In this document: positions 35,294 to 44,947 of the stretch, piece after piece
How positions within the stretch are numbered: the first letter of the stretch is position 1
Layout of the letters: each line of letters opens with the position of its first letter
Source of the DNA: Candidatus Firestoneibacteriota bacterium
GTDB lineage: Bacteria > Oederibacteriota > D2-FULL-39-29
Reading direction: 5' to 3'
NCBI GenBank assembly: GCA_026388015.1
Contig: JAPLKO010000058.1
Coordinates: 1-62,174 of the forward strand
Length of the DNA stretch: 62,174 nt
Program-made: the position numbers and the translations under genes
Notes under the pieces: generated by a model
Database searches by the model: none
Told to the model about the DNA's origin: nothing
The model's input: the letters and a program-made list of their open reading frames with translations, nothing else

Positions 35294-36367
35294 ATGAAGA
35301 TAATGATAGCGGCGGGCGGGACCGGCGGGCATATTTATCCTGCTATTGCTTTTGCCCGGGAAGCCGCAAAAAAGCATGAAACGGTTTTCGTAGGCGGAAA
35401 GGGCGGTATGGAAGAGAAAATAGTTGCGGCGGAAGGCTTCAGGTTTCTCCCTATCCCCGCAGGAAAAATTATCAGAAGGTTTACTTTACAAAACATTGTA
35501 AATATTGCTAATTTTATAAAAGGTATTTTTGCCTCGGGTCTGGCTATACGAAAAGAAAAACCGGCTGTGATAATTGGGTTTGGCGGGTATGTCTCCGCTC
35601 CGGTGGTTATAGCCGGGCGGTTCTTCCGGGTGCCGGCGGCGCTGCACGAACAAAATGCGATACCGGGGCTTACAAATAAACTGCTCTCAAAATGTGCGAG
35701 CGTGGTCCTGGCGAGTTTTACGGGAACAGATAATGCTTTTAAAGGAAAGGTGGTTTTTACGGGAAATCCGATAAGGGAAAAACTCGGTTCCTTAACGAGA
35801 GCTGAAGCCAGAAATCTATTAAAGATACAAGAGGGAAAAAAGGTGGTCTCGATTATCGGCGGGAGCCAGGGCGCAAGAAGTCTGAACGTGATAGTATATG
35901 AAGCGCTCAAGAAAATGCAAGGCGATAAGCTCGAAGTTATCTGGATGACAGGAGAGAAGGATTCTTTAGTATATACGGCAAAGCTTAAAGAATTTGGCGG
36001 GCTTAAAGTGAGAATCAGCGCGTTTCTTTCCAATATGGAAGAAGTCTATGGCGCAACAGATGTCCTTATAGCAAGAGCGGGCGCAACGACGGTTTCCGAG
36101 GTGCTTAGGTGCGGTGTGCCGGCGATATTTGTACCTTTTCCCGCGGCGGCAAACAACCACCAGGTTTATAACGCCAGATCCGTTGCCGATAAAGGCGCGG
36201 CGTTAATGCTCGAAGAAAAGAACTTGACCGGCGTAATTCTTGCCGCAGAAATAGAAAAGCTTTTAAATAACGAAGAAAGCGTCAAAACCATTAAAGAAAA
36301 CATCAAAAAAACGATAAATAAAGACAGCGCTAAATTAATGCTTACGGAGTTGGAAAAACTGCTATGA
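35294..36367 (+). CDS. murG: UDP-GlcNAc:lipid I GlcNAc transferase MurG
   Basis: A 357-residue GT28 glycosyltransferase on the inner face of the membrane, converting lipid I to lipid II. The N-terminal GGTGGH (residues 8-13), HEQNAIPG near 117, IIGGSQGARSLN near 188 and the donor-site ISRAGATTVSEVL-like stretch (ARAGATTVSEVLRCG, about 261-275) are clear. It is complete, and overlaps murC by 4 bp. Confidence 0.96.
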   Translation: MKIMIAAGGTGGHIYPAIAFAREAAKKHETVFVGGKGGMEEKIVAAEGFRFLPIPAGKIIRRFTLQNIVNIANFIKGIFASGLAIRKEKPAVIIGFGGYVSAPVVIAGRFFRVPAALHEQNAIPGLTNKLLSKCASVVLASFTGTDNAFKGKVVFTGNPIREKLGSLTRAEARNLLKIQEGKKVVSIIGGSQGARSLNVIVYEALKKMQGDKLEVIWMTGEKDSLVYTAKLKEFGGLKVRISAFLSNMEEVYGATDVLIARAGATTVSEVLRCGVPAIFVPFPAAANNHQVYNARSVADKGAALMLEEKNLTGVILAAEIEKLLNNEESVKTIKENIKKTINKDSAKLMLTELEKLL

Positions 36368-37758
36368 GTATACAAAAGAAGAGTTATAGAGTTCATTTCG
36401 TCGGTATCGGCGGTATCGGCATGAGCGGTATTGCCGAGGTACTGCTGAATCTGGGGTACAAGGTTTCGGGCTCCGACCAAAAAGAGTCTGAAGCGGTGGA
36501 AAATTTAAGATCCAAAGGAGCGGTTATTGCTTTGGGTCACAGCGCGGTTAATGTACTTAAAGCCTCGCCGGATGTAATAGTAATCTCCAGCGCTATCCGG
36601 GCGGACAATCCTGAAGTGCTGACGGCTAAGAAAAGAAATATTCCGGTTATTCCGAGAGCCGAGATACTTGCGGAGTTAATGCGGCTTAAGACAGGTATAG
36701 CAATTGCCGGCACACACGGTAAGACAACTACTACTTCAATGGCAGCGGTGGTGTTCAATGAAGCCGGGCTGGATCCGACAATTGTAATAGGCGGAAAACT
36801 TAATGTAATTAACAGTAACGCAAAACTCGGCAAAGGTGAATATCTTGTTGCGGAAGCGGATGAGTCTGACGGCTCTTTTATGCACTTGAGCCCGGCGGTT
36901 ATCGTGGTTACAAATATTGACGATGACCATCTGGACTTCCATCACAGTATGGAAAATTTGAAACATCTCTTTATAAGTTTTATAAATAAAGTCCCTTTTT
37001 ACGGGGTGGCCGTGCTTTGCGCCGATGATGAAAATGTCCGAAGCATACTTCCAAGCGTGGAAAAAAAATATATAACCTACGGGATTAAACACAAAGCGGA
37101 TATTACCGTAAAGAAACTTAAAGCAAAGAAATTTGGCAGTGAATTTGAAGTACTCTACCGCGGCAGAAAGCTGGGCAGATTTACGGTTAACGTACCCGGC
37201 GTGCATAATGTATTAAATGCCCTGGCCGTGATAGGCGCGGCGATAGAGACCGGCATAAAACCAAAGGCCGTGCAAAAAGGACTTGCCAAATTTACGGGAG
37301 TGATGAGAAGGTTTGAAAAACTCGGCGAAAAAAACGGAATCCTGGTAATAGATGATTACGGCCACCATCCTACGGAGATTAGGGCTACTTTAAAAGCCGC
37401 CCGTACGTTGAAAACGAAAAGAATAATTGCGGTATTTCAGCCGCACAGATACAGCAGAACCAAAATGCTTTTTGAAAAATTCGGAAAGGCCTTTAAAGAT
37501 GCCAATCTGGTTGTGCTTACGGATATTTATGCGGCGGGAGAAAACCCGATCGTTAATGTAACGGCGGAGCTGGTGGCAGACAGTATAAAGAAGAACGGGA
37601 AAAATGTTGTTTTTATCAAAAACAGAGAAGATATCCCCGCCTATCTTCTGGATATTTGCAGGAAAGGCGACCTTGTGATAATACTCGGCGCCGGAGACAT
37701 AAGAAAGACCGGTGAGTTTTTTGCCAAAAAGCTTATGACACGGATAAAAGCAGAATAG
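36364..37758 (+). CDS. murC: UDP-MurNAc:L-alanine ligase MurC
   Basis: A 464-residue cytoplasmic ligase adding the first residue of the stem peptide. Landmarks are the VHFVGIGGIGMSGIAE Rossmann motif at residues 11-26, P-loop AGTHGKTTTT near 116, EADESDGSF near 161, HHPTEIRATLKA near 328 and FQPHRYSRT near 359. It overlaps murG by four bases and leaves a 40-bp gap to murB. Length is normal. Confidence 0.96.
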   Translation: MSIQKKSYRVHFVGIGGIGMSGIAEVLLNLGYKVSGSDQKESEAVENLRSKGAVIALGHSAVNVLKASPDVIVISSAIRADNPEVLTAKKRNIPVIPRAEILAELMRLKTGIAIAGTHGKTTTTSMAAVVFNEAGLDPTIVIGGKLNVINSNAKLGKGEYLVAEADESDGSFMHLSPAVIVVTNIDDDHLDFHHSMENLKHLFISFINKVPFYGVAVLCADDENVRSILPSVEKKYITYGIKHKADITVKKLKAKKFGSEFEVLYRGRKLGRFTVNVPGVHNVLNALAVIGAAIETGIKPKAVQKGLAKFTGVMRRFEKLGEKNGILVIDDYGHHPTEIRATLKAARTLKTKRIIAVFQPHRYSRTKMLFEKFGKAFKDANLVVLTDIYAAGENPIVNVTAELVADSIKKNGKNVVFIKNREDIPAYLLDICRKGDLVIILGAGDIRKTGEFFAKKLMTRIKAE

Positions 37759-37798
37759 CGTACATTGCGCAATACAAATTAGGAGAATTAGTATTTTA

Positions 37799-38662
37799 AT
37801 GAAGATTGATGAGAGGCTGGATAAATACACGACTCTCGGGCTTGGCGGTCCGGCGGATTGCATGATTGATGTTGTCGATATGCAGAGCCTGAAGAGAGTT
37901 CTTTTGTTTGCAAAAAAACAAAAAATGCCTCTTACGGTAATCGGCGGCGGGAGCAATATTTTAGTAAGGGACGGCGGGGTGCGCGGATTGGTGGTGCGTT
38001 TGAAAGAGGACTTCTCCTCGGTAACAATAAAAGGCAGCAAGGTTATCTGCAGAGGAGGGGCTGCCCTTTCCGGAGCCGTGATTTCTTCTGCGGCAAAAGG
38101 TTTAGCAGGGTTTGAGTTTGCGGCCGGAATACCGGGAACGGTGGGAGGCGCGGTAGTTATGAATGCGGGAGCAAACGGCGGGGAGATAAAAGATGTACTG
38201 ACCTCTCTTACCGTCATAGACAGAAGTGCTAAGATTAAAAAGCTGAGCAATAAAAAAGCAGGCTTTGCTTATAGAGACGCGGCTTTTGCAAGAAGCGGAA
38301 AATTAATAGTGATCGAAGCTGTTTTTAAGCTGAAAAAAAGTGCAAAAGAAGCTGTAAAAGCAAAAATACTTGAGAATGTTAAAAAAAGAAAAAAAAGCCA
38401 GCCGGCTTGCTGGGGCACTGCAGGTTCGGTGTTTAAGAATCCGAAAGGTTATTTTGCCGGACGTCTTATCGAGGAGTGCGGGCTAAAAGGCCGTAAGTCC
38501 GGAAAAGCAGAAGTTTCCGTTAAACACGGTAATTTCTTTGTTAACCGCGGAAAAAAGGCGGAAGATTTTTTAAAACTGATAGCTTTGGTCAAAAAAACGG
38601 TTTTTAAAAAAACCGGCGTAAAGCTTCAGGAAGAAATTAAGTTGATGGGGGAAGATAAGTGA
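37799..38662 (+). CDS. murB: UDP-N-acetylenolpyruvoylglucosamine reductase MurB
   Basis: A 287-residue FAD-dependent reductase making UDP-MurNAc. It has the short form of the enzyme. FAD-binding TTLGLGGPA opens the chain, IGGGSNILVRDGG is near residues 46-58, AGIPGTVGGAVVMNAGANGGE is around 108-128 (split AGIPGTVGG and AVVMNAGANG), the proton-donor Ser is in GTAGSVFKNP near 203, and the C-terminal catalytic Glu is in LQEEIKLMG. The AGGAG site lies a rather long 13 bases from the ATG. It overlaps ddl by four bases. Confidence 0.95.
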   Translation: MKIDERLDKYTTLGLGGPADCMIDVVDMQSLKRVLLFAKKQKMPLTVIGGGSNILVRDGGVRGLVVRLKEDFSSVTIKGSKVICRGGAALSGAVISSAAKGLAGFEFAAGIPGTVGGAVVMNAGANGGEIKDVLTSLTVIDRSAKIKKLSNKKAGFAYRDAAFARSGKLIVIEAVFKLKKSAKEAVKAKILENVKKRKKSQPACWGTAGSVFKNPKGYFAGRLIEECGLKGRKSGKAEVSVKHGNFFVNRGKKAEDFLKLIALVKKTVFKKTGVKLQEEIKLMGEDK

Positions 38663-39603
38663 ACAACTCGTTTGTAAAAGATTTCAGACTGCTCAAAAAT
38701 AAAAAAATAGTCCTTATTTCCGGCGGCATTTCTTCGGAAAGAAAAATTGCGCAAAAAAGCAGCGCTGCCGTGGAAAAAGCTCTTATAAATCTCGGGCTTA
38801 AATACACAAGAATTGACTTTAACGAAAAAAACAGAAAGGATATATTTTCTTTGATAAGAAAAGCAAATCCGGACGTCGCTTTTCTGGGCTTACACGGGGC
38901 CTACGGCGAAGACGGTCGTATTCAGGGAGCTCTGGATATTATAGGAGTAAAATACGCAGGATCGAAAATGCTCGGTAGCGCGGTAACTATGGATAAAATA
39001 GTCGCCAAGAAGCTGCTGCTCGGCGAAAATCTTCCGACGCCTGCTTTTGTGGAATATGCCGGAAAAAAAATAAAATTTAAGCTGCCGGCGGTGGTAAAAC
39101 CGGCGGACGGGGGTTCGACCGTCGGTGTTACTATTGTAAAAAACAGCAGGGCTTTTGAGAAAGCTGTTAAACTGGCGTTAAAGTATTGTCCTAAAGTCCT
39201 TATAGAAAAATATATTAAAGGGAGAGAAGTGACGGTGCCGGTGTTTTTTGGCAGGGTGCTGCCGGTAATAGAAATAATACCCAAGACGTCCTTCTATGAT
39301 TTTGCCGCAAAATACACAAAGGGGATGTCTGTCCATATTATGCCGGCAAAACTTGAAAAAAAACTCTATGCGGAAATCCAAAAACTGGCGCTTCTGACTC
39401 ACGAGACGCTCTTGCTTAAGGATTATTCCAGAATAGATTTTATGATAGAGGAGAAAAGCAATAAACCGTATATTCTCGAGGCAAATTCACTTCCGGGTTT
39501 GACGGGCACCTCCTTGCTGCCGGAAGCGGCAAGGTATGCCGGAATAAGCTTTGAAGAGCTGGTACTTAAAATGCTTGCGGGCGCGGTGAGGAATGGACAA
39601 TAA
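38659..39603 (+). CDS. ddl: D-alanine--D-alanine ligase
   Basis: A 314-residue ATP-grasp ligase supplying D-Ala-D-Ala to MurF. LISGGISSERKIAQKS (about 20-35), GLHGAYGEDGRIQGALD, the ATP-binding KPADGGSTVGV near 150, and the C-terminal FMIEEKSNKPYILEANSLPG (Mg-binding Glu/Asn) are recognisable. The GTG start overlaps the murB stop by 4 bp, and the 3' end overlaps ftsQ by 11 bp. Placement between murB and ftsQ is classical. Confidence 0.95.
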   Translation: MNNSFVKDFRLLKNKKIVLISGGISSERKIAQKSSAAVEKALINLGLKYTRIDFNEKNRKDIFSLIRKANPDVAFLGLHGAYGEDGRIQGALDIIGVKYAGSKMLGSAVTMDKIVAKKLLLGENLPTPAFVEYAGKKIKFKLPAVVKPADGGSTVGVTIVKNSRAFEKAVKLALKYCPKVLIEKYIKGREVTVPVFFGRVLPVIEIIPKTSFYDFAAKYTKGMSVHIMPAKLEKKLYAEIQKLALLTHETLLLKDYSRIDFMIEEKSNKPYILEANSLPGLTGTSLLPEAARYAGISFEELVLKMLAGAVRNGQ

Positions 39604-40474
39604 AATACTCTTTTCTAAATATAGAAAGAATGCCGATCTTAAGGGTGCGAAGACCTATAGGACGGCGCGGGTAATATCAAAAACCGAGGCGTTCGGAACG
39701 CCGCTATTAAAACTCAATATTTTTTCTATAAGGGCGGTAAAACTGCTTCTGCTTGTTTTGGTTGCGGCGGCTGCAGGTTTTGGGCTTTACTTTGGCGCTG
39801 ATAAAATAACCTCTTCTCCGGATTTTGAAATAAAAGAGGTGAAGGTTTCCGGGAATAAATATGTAAGCAAGAATGAGATATTGGCGTTAGCAAAAGTAGA
39901 AACAGGAAAAAATATGTTTAAGGTTGACTTACGGGAAGTACAGGCAAAATTGAAAGCAAATTCCCGGTTTAAAAAAGTTGCCGTTAACAGGATTTTTCCG
40001 GGAGTTGTAGAGTTGGTCGTGGAAGAAAGAGAGCCGGTGGCCTGCATAGGAGAGAATAAATTTTATCAAGCTGATGCGGCCGGAGTGGTTTTCCCCGCTA
40101 TCAAGTCTTTTTTTCACGGTAAGCGGCTTTACGCTTTTACCGGTATTAATGTAAATTTGAGCGAAGTGGGTAAACCGACAACTTTGCTGACTCTAAAACA
40201 GGCTCTTGCAATGGTTAAAAAAATTGAAAGCCGCGGGGGACCCTATTTGAATGACGTTATGACGGTAGATGTTCCGTGTTCCGAAGAGTTAGCTCTTGTT
40301 GTGCAAAATACCCGACAGGTCTATAAGATAGGAGAAGGAAACTGGGATGAAAAAATAGACAAACTCTTATGTTTGTTGAAGAACCTGAACGAAAGAAAAA
40401 AAGATATTGCTTCTGTTGATCTAAGATTCAGAGACGAAGCGGTTGTACAATTTAAAAACAGCAGGGTTAATTGA
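39593..40474 (+). CDS. ftsQ: cell division protein FtsQ (POTRA)
   Basis: A 293-residue bitopic divisome protein. A basic cytoplasmic tail (about 1-45) is followed by a TM segment (VKLLLLVLVAAAAGFGLYFGA, split VKLLLLVLVA and AAAGFGLYFG, about 49-70). The POTRA domain comes next (FEIKEVKVSGNKYVSKNEIL, about 79-98), then the FtsQ beta domain, ending AVVQFKNSRVN. It recruits FtsL/FtsB-type partners. It overlaps ddl by 11 bp. Confidence 0.92.
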   Translation: MDNKILFSKYRKNADLKGAKTYRTARVISKTEAFGTPLLKLNIFSIRAVKLLLLVLVAAAAGFGLYFGADKITSSPDFEIKEVKVSGNKYVSKNEILALAKVETGKNMFKVDLREVQAKLKANSRFKKVAVNRIFPGVVELVVEEREPVACIGENKFYQADAAGVVFPAIKSFFHGKRLYAFTGINVNLSEVGKPTTLLTLKQALAMVKKIESRGGPYLNDVMTVDVPCSEELALVVQNTRQVYKIGEGNWDEKIDKLLCLLKNLNERKKDIASVDLRFRDEAVVQFKNSRVN

Positions 40475-40496
40475 CAATCTAAAGGTGGTGAAAAAA

Positions 40497-41744
40497 ATGG
40501 CCAAACAGGAAAATGAAAAAATAGTGGTCGGGTTGGATATCGGTACGACCAAGGTTTGTTGTGTTATCGGGGAAGTTGACGATAATGGCGGTCTTAGTTT
40601 TATTGGTATTGGGCACGCAGTATCCCGGGGGCTTAAGAAAGGCATTGTAGTTGACGTCGAAACTACAGTAGAAGCTGTCAGAAAAGCGGTTGATGAAGCC
40701 TCAAGAATGGCAGGTGTTGAAGTTGCCTCGGTTTTTGCGGGTATTGCCGGAAGCCATGTAAAAGGACTTAACACCGAAGCAGTAGTGGCCGTTGCCGGAA
40801 AAAACAAAGAAGTAACCAAAGGGGATGTGGAGCGCGTTATCGAAGCAGTCACCACACAGTCTGTGCCGCCTGACCGGGAAGTTATCCATATTATTCCGCA
40901 GGAGTTTATACTGGATGAGCAGGACGAAATAAGAGCTCCCGTCGGTATGTATGGCCAGCGCTTGCGCGCCAAAGTGCACGTGGTTACCGCCTCAGGACCC
41001 AGGACACAAGACATTGTCAGGTCAATAGAAAAAGCAGGCTATTTTGTGGAGGATATAGTATTACAGCCCTATGCCAGCAGCGAAGCGGTGCTTACTCAAG
41101 ATGAGAAAGAACTCGGAGTGGTAATGGTGGATATCGGCGGGGGAACAACAGATATCATTGTTTTTAGCGAAGGCGGAGTGAGACATACGGCAGTAGTCGC
41201 CATAGGCGGTATGCAGGTGACGAATGATGTAGCAATAGGTCTGCGCGCTCCTATTGAAACGGCAGAGGAGATAAAGAAATCTTTTGGCGGCGCTTTTGCA
41301 GGAATCATAAATGAAACAGAGGAGGTAAGAGTAAAACTTATCGGAGATCGGCCGGATCGTGTTGTGCCAAAGCGGATTATTGCAGAAATAATTCAACCCC
41401 GGATGGAAGAAATATTTGAGTTTGTTGCGCAAGAACTCAGGCTTAACGGTTTGGACGGTAAAATGCCCTCAGGTGTTGTCGTAACCGGAGGCGCTTCCCT
41501 AATTCCAGGAATAGAGGAGGTAGTGGAGAAGGTCATGAAACTGCCCGTCAGGATCGGCTACCCTCACGGAATAAACGACCTTGTAACAATTGCAAATTCG
41601 CCTATGTATGCGACCGCCGTGGGGCTGGCATTGTACGGAGCGAAAGCCAAAGCAGAAGGCAAAAGCGGTATGAGGTTTAGCAGCAAAAGCTCTATAGAAA
41701 ATACCTTTAGCAATATTAAAGAATGGTTTAAAGCGCTTTTCTAA
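40497..41744 (+). CDS. ftsA: cell division protein FtsA
   Basis: A 415-residue actin-like protein tethering FtsZ to the membrane. The ATG at 40497 is chosen because an AAAGGTGGTG site lies just upstream. Features are VVGLDIGTTKVCCVIGE at the start, the 1C subdomain, VMVDIGGGTTDIIVF near 205, VVTGGASLIPG near 328, and a C-terminal amphipathic helix (FSNIKEWFKALF) for membrane binding. It lies 22 bp after ftsQ and 87 bp before ftsZ. Confidence 0.96.
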   Translation: MAKQENEKIVVGLDIGTTKVCCVIGEVDDNGGLSFIGIGHAVSRGLKKGIVVDVETTVEAVRKAVDEASRMAGVEVASVFAGIAGSHVKGLNTEAVVAVAGKNKEVTKGDVERVIEAVTTQSVPPDREVIHIIPQEFILDEQDEIRAPVGMYGQRLRAKVHVVTASGPRTQDIVRSIEKAGYFVEDIVLQPYASSEAVLTQDEKELGVVMVDIGGGTTDIIVFSEGGVRHTAVVAIGGMQVTNDVAIGLRAPIETAEEIKKSFGGAFAGIINETEEVRVKLIGDRPDRVVPKRIIAEIIQPRMEEIFEFVAQELRLNGLDGKMPSGVVVTGGASLIPGIEEVVEKVMKLPVRIGYPHGINDLVTIANSPMYATAVGLALYGAKAKAEGKSGMRFSSKSSIENTFSNIKEWFKALF

Positions 41745-41831
41745 AACTCAACGGGGCATAAGCCCTGAACTAATTAAAAAGTTATATTACTGAAAATCCG
41801 CCTGAAAAGCGGGAAAAACGGAGGAAATAAT

Positions 41832-43028
41832 ATGATAGAATTTGCTAACGATCCGAGTTTTGCGGCCAACATAAAGGTGGTCGGAATTGGCGGCGCGGGC
41901 AATAATGCCTTGAACAGAATGATTGCCGCTTCCATCTCCGGTGTTGAATTCATAGCTCTCAATACCGACAGTCAGCAGCTGAAGAGAAACAATGCGCAGG
42001 TAAAGATTCAGATAGGCACCAAGCTCACCAAAGGTCTTGGCGCGGGCGCAAATCCCGAAGTCGGGAGAAAAGCGGCGGAAGAAGACAGAGAAAAGATTCG
42101 GGAAGCGCTGGCAGGCGCTGATATGGTCTTCATAACCTGCGGTATGGGCGGCGGTACGGGCACCGGCGGAGCTCCGGTGGTGGCGGAAATAGCCAAGGAA
42201 AATGGAGCGCTTACCGTGGGCGTTGTGACGCGGCCGTTCCGTTTTGAAGGCTACAGAAGAAAAATTCATTCCGAATCGGGCATAAAAGAAATAGCTGAAA
42301 AAGTAGATACGCTCCTTATTATTCCTAACGAAAAGCTGCTTTCAATAGTGGAAAGAACGACTCCCATGGTAGAGGCTTTCAATATGGCGGATGATGTGCT
42401 CCGGCAGGCTATTCAAAGTATTTCGGATGTAATAACCATCCCGGGCCTGGTCAATGTTGACTTTGCCGATGTAAGAACCATAATGGCAGAGATGGGCGGC
42501 GCCTTAATGGGCACCGGTTTTGCAAGCGGAGAGAACAAAGCGACCAAGGCCGCAGAAATGGCGGTAACCAGCCCGCTACTGGAGAATCTAAATATTCAGG
42601 GCGCAAGAGGAGTGCTAATTAATATTACCGGCGGTCCGGATTTAAGTTTATTCGAAGTTAATGAAGCTACTTCCGTGATTTACGAGAAAGCTCATAAGGA
42701 AGCCAATATAATCTTCGGCGCTGTAATTGACGAAAACATGAAAAATGAAATAAGAATAACAGTAATTGCCACGGGTTTTGCGCCGAAAACAACCGATGTA
42801 ATGGAAAAGGTCGAAGTAACAAGCGAAATTACGGCGGAAGAAAAGGACCCTGAGCCTGTGGACGAGCAAACTGCCGTCACGGCAGTTGTCGCGGTTCCGC
42901 AAAAGAGACTTTCCCTGGATGAAATAAAAGGAGAAATAGGTATGTCAAATCTTGAGTCCAAGGTGAAAGGCTATCTACAGAACGAAGACTTTGATGTTCC
43001 GACCTTTTTAAGAAAAAGGACGGAATAA
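41832..43028 (+). CDS. ftsZ: tubulin-like cell division GTPase FtsZ
   Basis: A 398-residue GTPase forming the Z ring. The signature loop GGGTGTG is at residues 106-112. [17 protein letters not shown] opens the GTPase domain, and the T7 loop is [10 protein letters not shown] near 213. After a flexible linker the conserved C-terminal peptide [11 protein letters not shown] is intact for FtsA binding. The strong CGGAGGAAATA site precedes the ATG. A hairpin follows directly, so ftsZ may be the main transcript end of the dcw cluster. Confidence 0.97.
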   Translation: MIEFANDPSFAANIKVVGIGGAGNNALNRMIAASISGVEFIALNTDSQQLKRNNAQVKIQIGTKLTKGLGAGANPEVGRKAAEEDREKIREALAGADMVFITCGMGGGTGTGGAPVVAEIAKENGALTVGVVTRPFRFEGYRRKIHSESGIKEIAEKVDTLLIIPNEKLLSIVERTTPMVEAFNMADDVLRQAIQSISDVITIPGLVNVDFADVRTIMAEMGGALMGTGFASGENKATKAAEMAVTSPLLENLNIQGARGVLINITGGPDLSLFEVNEATSVIYEKAHKEANIIFGAVIDENMKNEIRITVIATGFAPKTTDVMEKVEVTSEITAEEKDPEPVDEQTAVTAVVAVPQKRLSLDEIKGEIGMSNLESKVKGYLQNEDFDVPTFLRKRTE

Positions 43029-43036
43029 AAGAAAGG

Positions 43037-43066
43037 AAAAGGCCGGAAAAAAAACGGCCTTTTCTT
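43037..43066 (+). terminator. terminator hairpin after ftsZ
   Basis: AAAAGGCCG (43037-43045) pairs with CGGCCTTTT (43055-43063) around an A-rich loop, with TTTTCTT following. A second 10-bp stem (43064-43073 with 43090-43099, CTTCTCTGCC/GGCAGAGAAG) comes right after, so two hairpins separate ftsZ from the wall-remodelling genes. Confidence 0.7.
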
Positions 43067-43164
43067 CTCTGCCTGTTAACTCCGTTAAGGGCAGAGAAGA
43101 AAGCGAAAAACAATTGAATGCTTACCGGCAGTCAATTGAACAGGTTTCAAAGAAAGGAGCATTC

Positions 43165-43941
43165 TTGTTTAAGCGTATCTTGTTGACCCTGGTTTTGTCC
43201 TCCGTTTTAATTGCTGAAGAACCCTGGGTCATGATTCTCGGTTATCACCGGATAGTGAAAAAAAGACAACTGCACCCGGATGTAACGATTTCTGCCTTTG
43301 AAGAACAGCTGGAGTTTATCAAAGCCAATTACGAGGTAATCTCGCTTGATTATCTGGTCAGATGCCTTAAAGAAAAAAACCCACCCACGGCTAATTCAAT
43401 AGTAATTACTTTGGATGACGGGGATGAGAGTATTTATACGTATGCGTATCCTTTGCTGAAAAAATACAACCTTCCGGCCACAGTATTTTATTATTCCAAT
43501 TATCTGGGTAACGGCGGAATCACCCGGGCGCAGATAAAAGAAATGTCAGAAAACGGAATATGCTTTGGCGCGCATACGAAAACACACGCTCTGCTTACGG
43601 TCAAGCTAAAAGGCGAAAGCGCAGAGGGATACCTGAAAAGATTAAGAGAGGAATTGACAGAATCTAAAAAAACTATAGAAGAAATCACAAAAAAAGAAGT
43701 AAAATATCTGGCATATCCTTACGGCAAACACAACGAAGTTGTAGATGCTGAGGCGGTAAAAGCCGGTTATATGGCCGCCGCCGGCATAGCCTGGGACAGA
43801 AATTATGTCTCCAGCGCCGCTGTTATGAATCTGAAGCGCCGGTTAATTCCAGGCAGATATAAATTGTCGGATTTTGCGGATATATTTAAAAACAGTAATA
43901 TTGATAAATCTTTGGAGACCGAGCATGAAGATTACCGCTAA
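43165..43941 (+). CDS. secreted polysaccharide deacetylase (NodB/CE4), copy 1
   Basis: A 258-residue CE4 deacetylase, probably removing acetyl groups from peptidoglycan or another GlcNAc polymer. The TTG at 43165 is chosen: AAAGGAG ends five bases upstream and a compact signal segment follows (FKRILLTLVLSSVLIAE). The metal site looks intact, with TLDDG (Asp84, Asp85) and HTKTH (His137, His141). YLAYPYGKHNEVV is the family's late motif. It overlaps the next deacetylase by 17 bp. Its placement after ftsZ suggests a role at the septum. Confidence 0.82.
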   Translation: MFKRILLTLVLSSVLIAEEPWVMILGYHRIVKKRQLHPDVTISAFEEQLEFIKANYEVISLDYLVRCLKEKNPPTANSIVITLDDGDESIYTYAYPLLKKYNLPATVFYYSNYLGNGGITRAQIKEMSENGICFGAHTKTHALLTVKLKGESAEGYLKRLREELTESKKTIEEITKKEVKYLAYPYGKHNEVVDAEAVKAGYMAAAGIAWDRNYVSSAAVMNLKRRLIPGRYKLSDFADIFKNSNIDKSLETEHEDYR

Positions 43942-44947
43942 GATTGCGCTTGCTGTCTTTCTGCTCCTGGTTGCGGGTATGTTTATTTTCTTTCAGGAGA
44001 ACCGCCTGCCGGGAGTAAGGAAAGAAGGTTGTTCAAAAAGCGTTGCAACTCCCGAAAGGAAAACTCCGGAGAGTAAAAGCCCCGCGGAAGCCGGAGCGGC
44101 AAACGCGCAAAAAACAGAAGCCCGGGAAGATAAAAAAATAAAGAACACGGACGCAAGGCTGCCTGTTGAAGGGGAAGCGGCCGAACCCTGGATAAAGATA
44201 CTTAATTACCATGAAATCTTCCCGGAAAGCGTGAAAAAAAGCAAAGACCCGGCCGTAAACAGGTTCAGCAAGCCCTCTGACCTGCTGCTGATAGTTACAA
44301 CCGAAGAGTTTGAAAAACAGATGGAGTATCTTTCTAAGACTTTTAAATGCGTTAAAATGTCAGACTACGGCAGGCAGCTTGAAAAAAAGGAGCCCTTTAA
44401 AGAAAATGTTGTGATAATTACCTTTGACGGGGCTGATAAAACCGTCTACAGCCAGGCATATCCCATTTTAAAGAAATACAATCTGCCGGCAACACTATTT
44501 TTACACATTAATTCCTTACTCCTGGATAAAACAGCTATGAAGTGGGATACCATAATCAGGCTTCATGAAGAAGGGCTTATGGAAATAGAGTCGCATTCTG
44601 TTTCTCACCCGCATCTAAACAGAAAATTAAAAAATGAGAGTGTAGAGGGCTATGAAACCAGAATAAGAAAGGAGCTTGCAGATTCAAAAAGAATAATTGA
44701 AGAAAAACTTAACAAAAAAGTTTATTACTTTGCATATCCTTACGGCGGATATAATAGTACGGTTATACGTCTCCTTAAAGAAACGGGTTATAAAGCCTCG
44801 GTCACCGTGCAATGGGACAAAAATACGATAACGACTAATCCGTATGCTCTCCGGAGAAGAGGTGTGTTAGGAGTACATAATATGAAAAACTTTATTGAGC
44901 TCTTTAAACAAAACATCAAAGACGATCTGCGTGAATACGCGGATTAA
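43925..44947 (+). CDS. membrane-anchored polysaccharide deacetylase-like protein, copy 2
   Basis: A 340-residue paralog of the preceding protein. The ATG at 43925 has GGAG six bases upstream. A TM anchor (about residues 8-24) and a Lys/Glu/Ala-rich linker (about 35-80) precede the NodB domain. The canonical TFDDG is TFDGAD: Asp168 is kept, but the metal-binding second Asp is Gly169, with Asp171 two positions on. The two His of HSVSH (His224, His228) remain, as does YFAYPYGGYNSTV. It may be inactive, altered, or use Asp171. It overlaps the flanking genes on both sides, so all are coupled. Confidence 0.78.
   Translation: MKITAKIALAVFLLLVAGMFIFFQENRLPGVRKEGCSKSVATPERKTPESKSPAEAGAANAQKTEAREDKKIKNTDARLPVEGEAAEPWIKILNYHEIFPESVKKSKDPAVNRFSKPSDLLLIVTTEEFEKQMEYLSKTFKCVKMSDYGRQLEKKEPFKENVVIITFDGADKTVYSQAYPILKKYNLPATLFLHINSLLLDKTAMKWDTIIRLHEEGLMEIESHSVSHPHLNRKLKNESVEGYETRIRKELADSKRIIEEKLNKKVYYFAYPYGGYNSTVIRLLKETGYKASVTVQWDKNTITTNPYALRRRGVLGVHNMKNFIELFKQNIKDDLREYAD

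Noticed and set aside
35335..36033. 232-codon minus-strand frame inside murG
   Set aside because: Antisense shadow of MurG; composition mirrors the opposite strand.
37390..38250. 286-codon minus-strand frame across murC and murB
   Set aside because: It is antisense to two highly conserved cell-wall genes and its product shows no domain.
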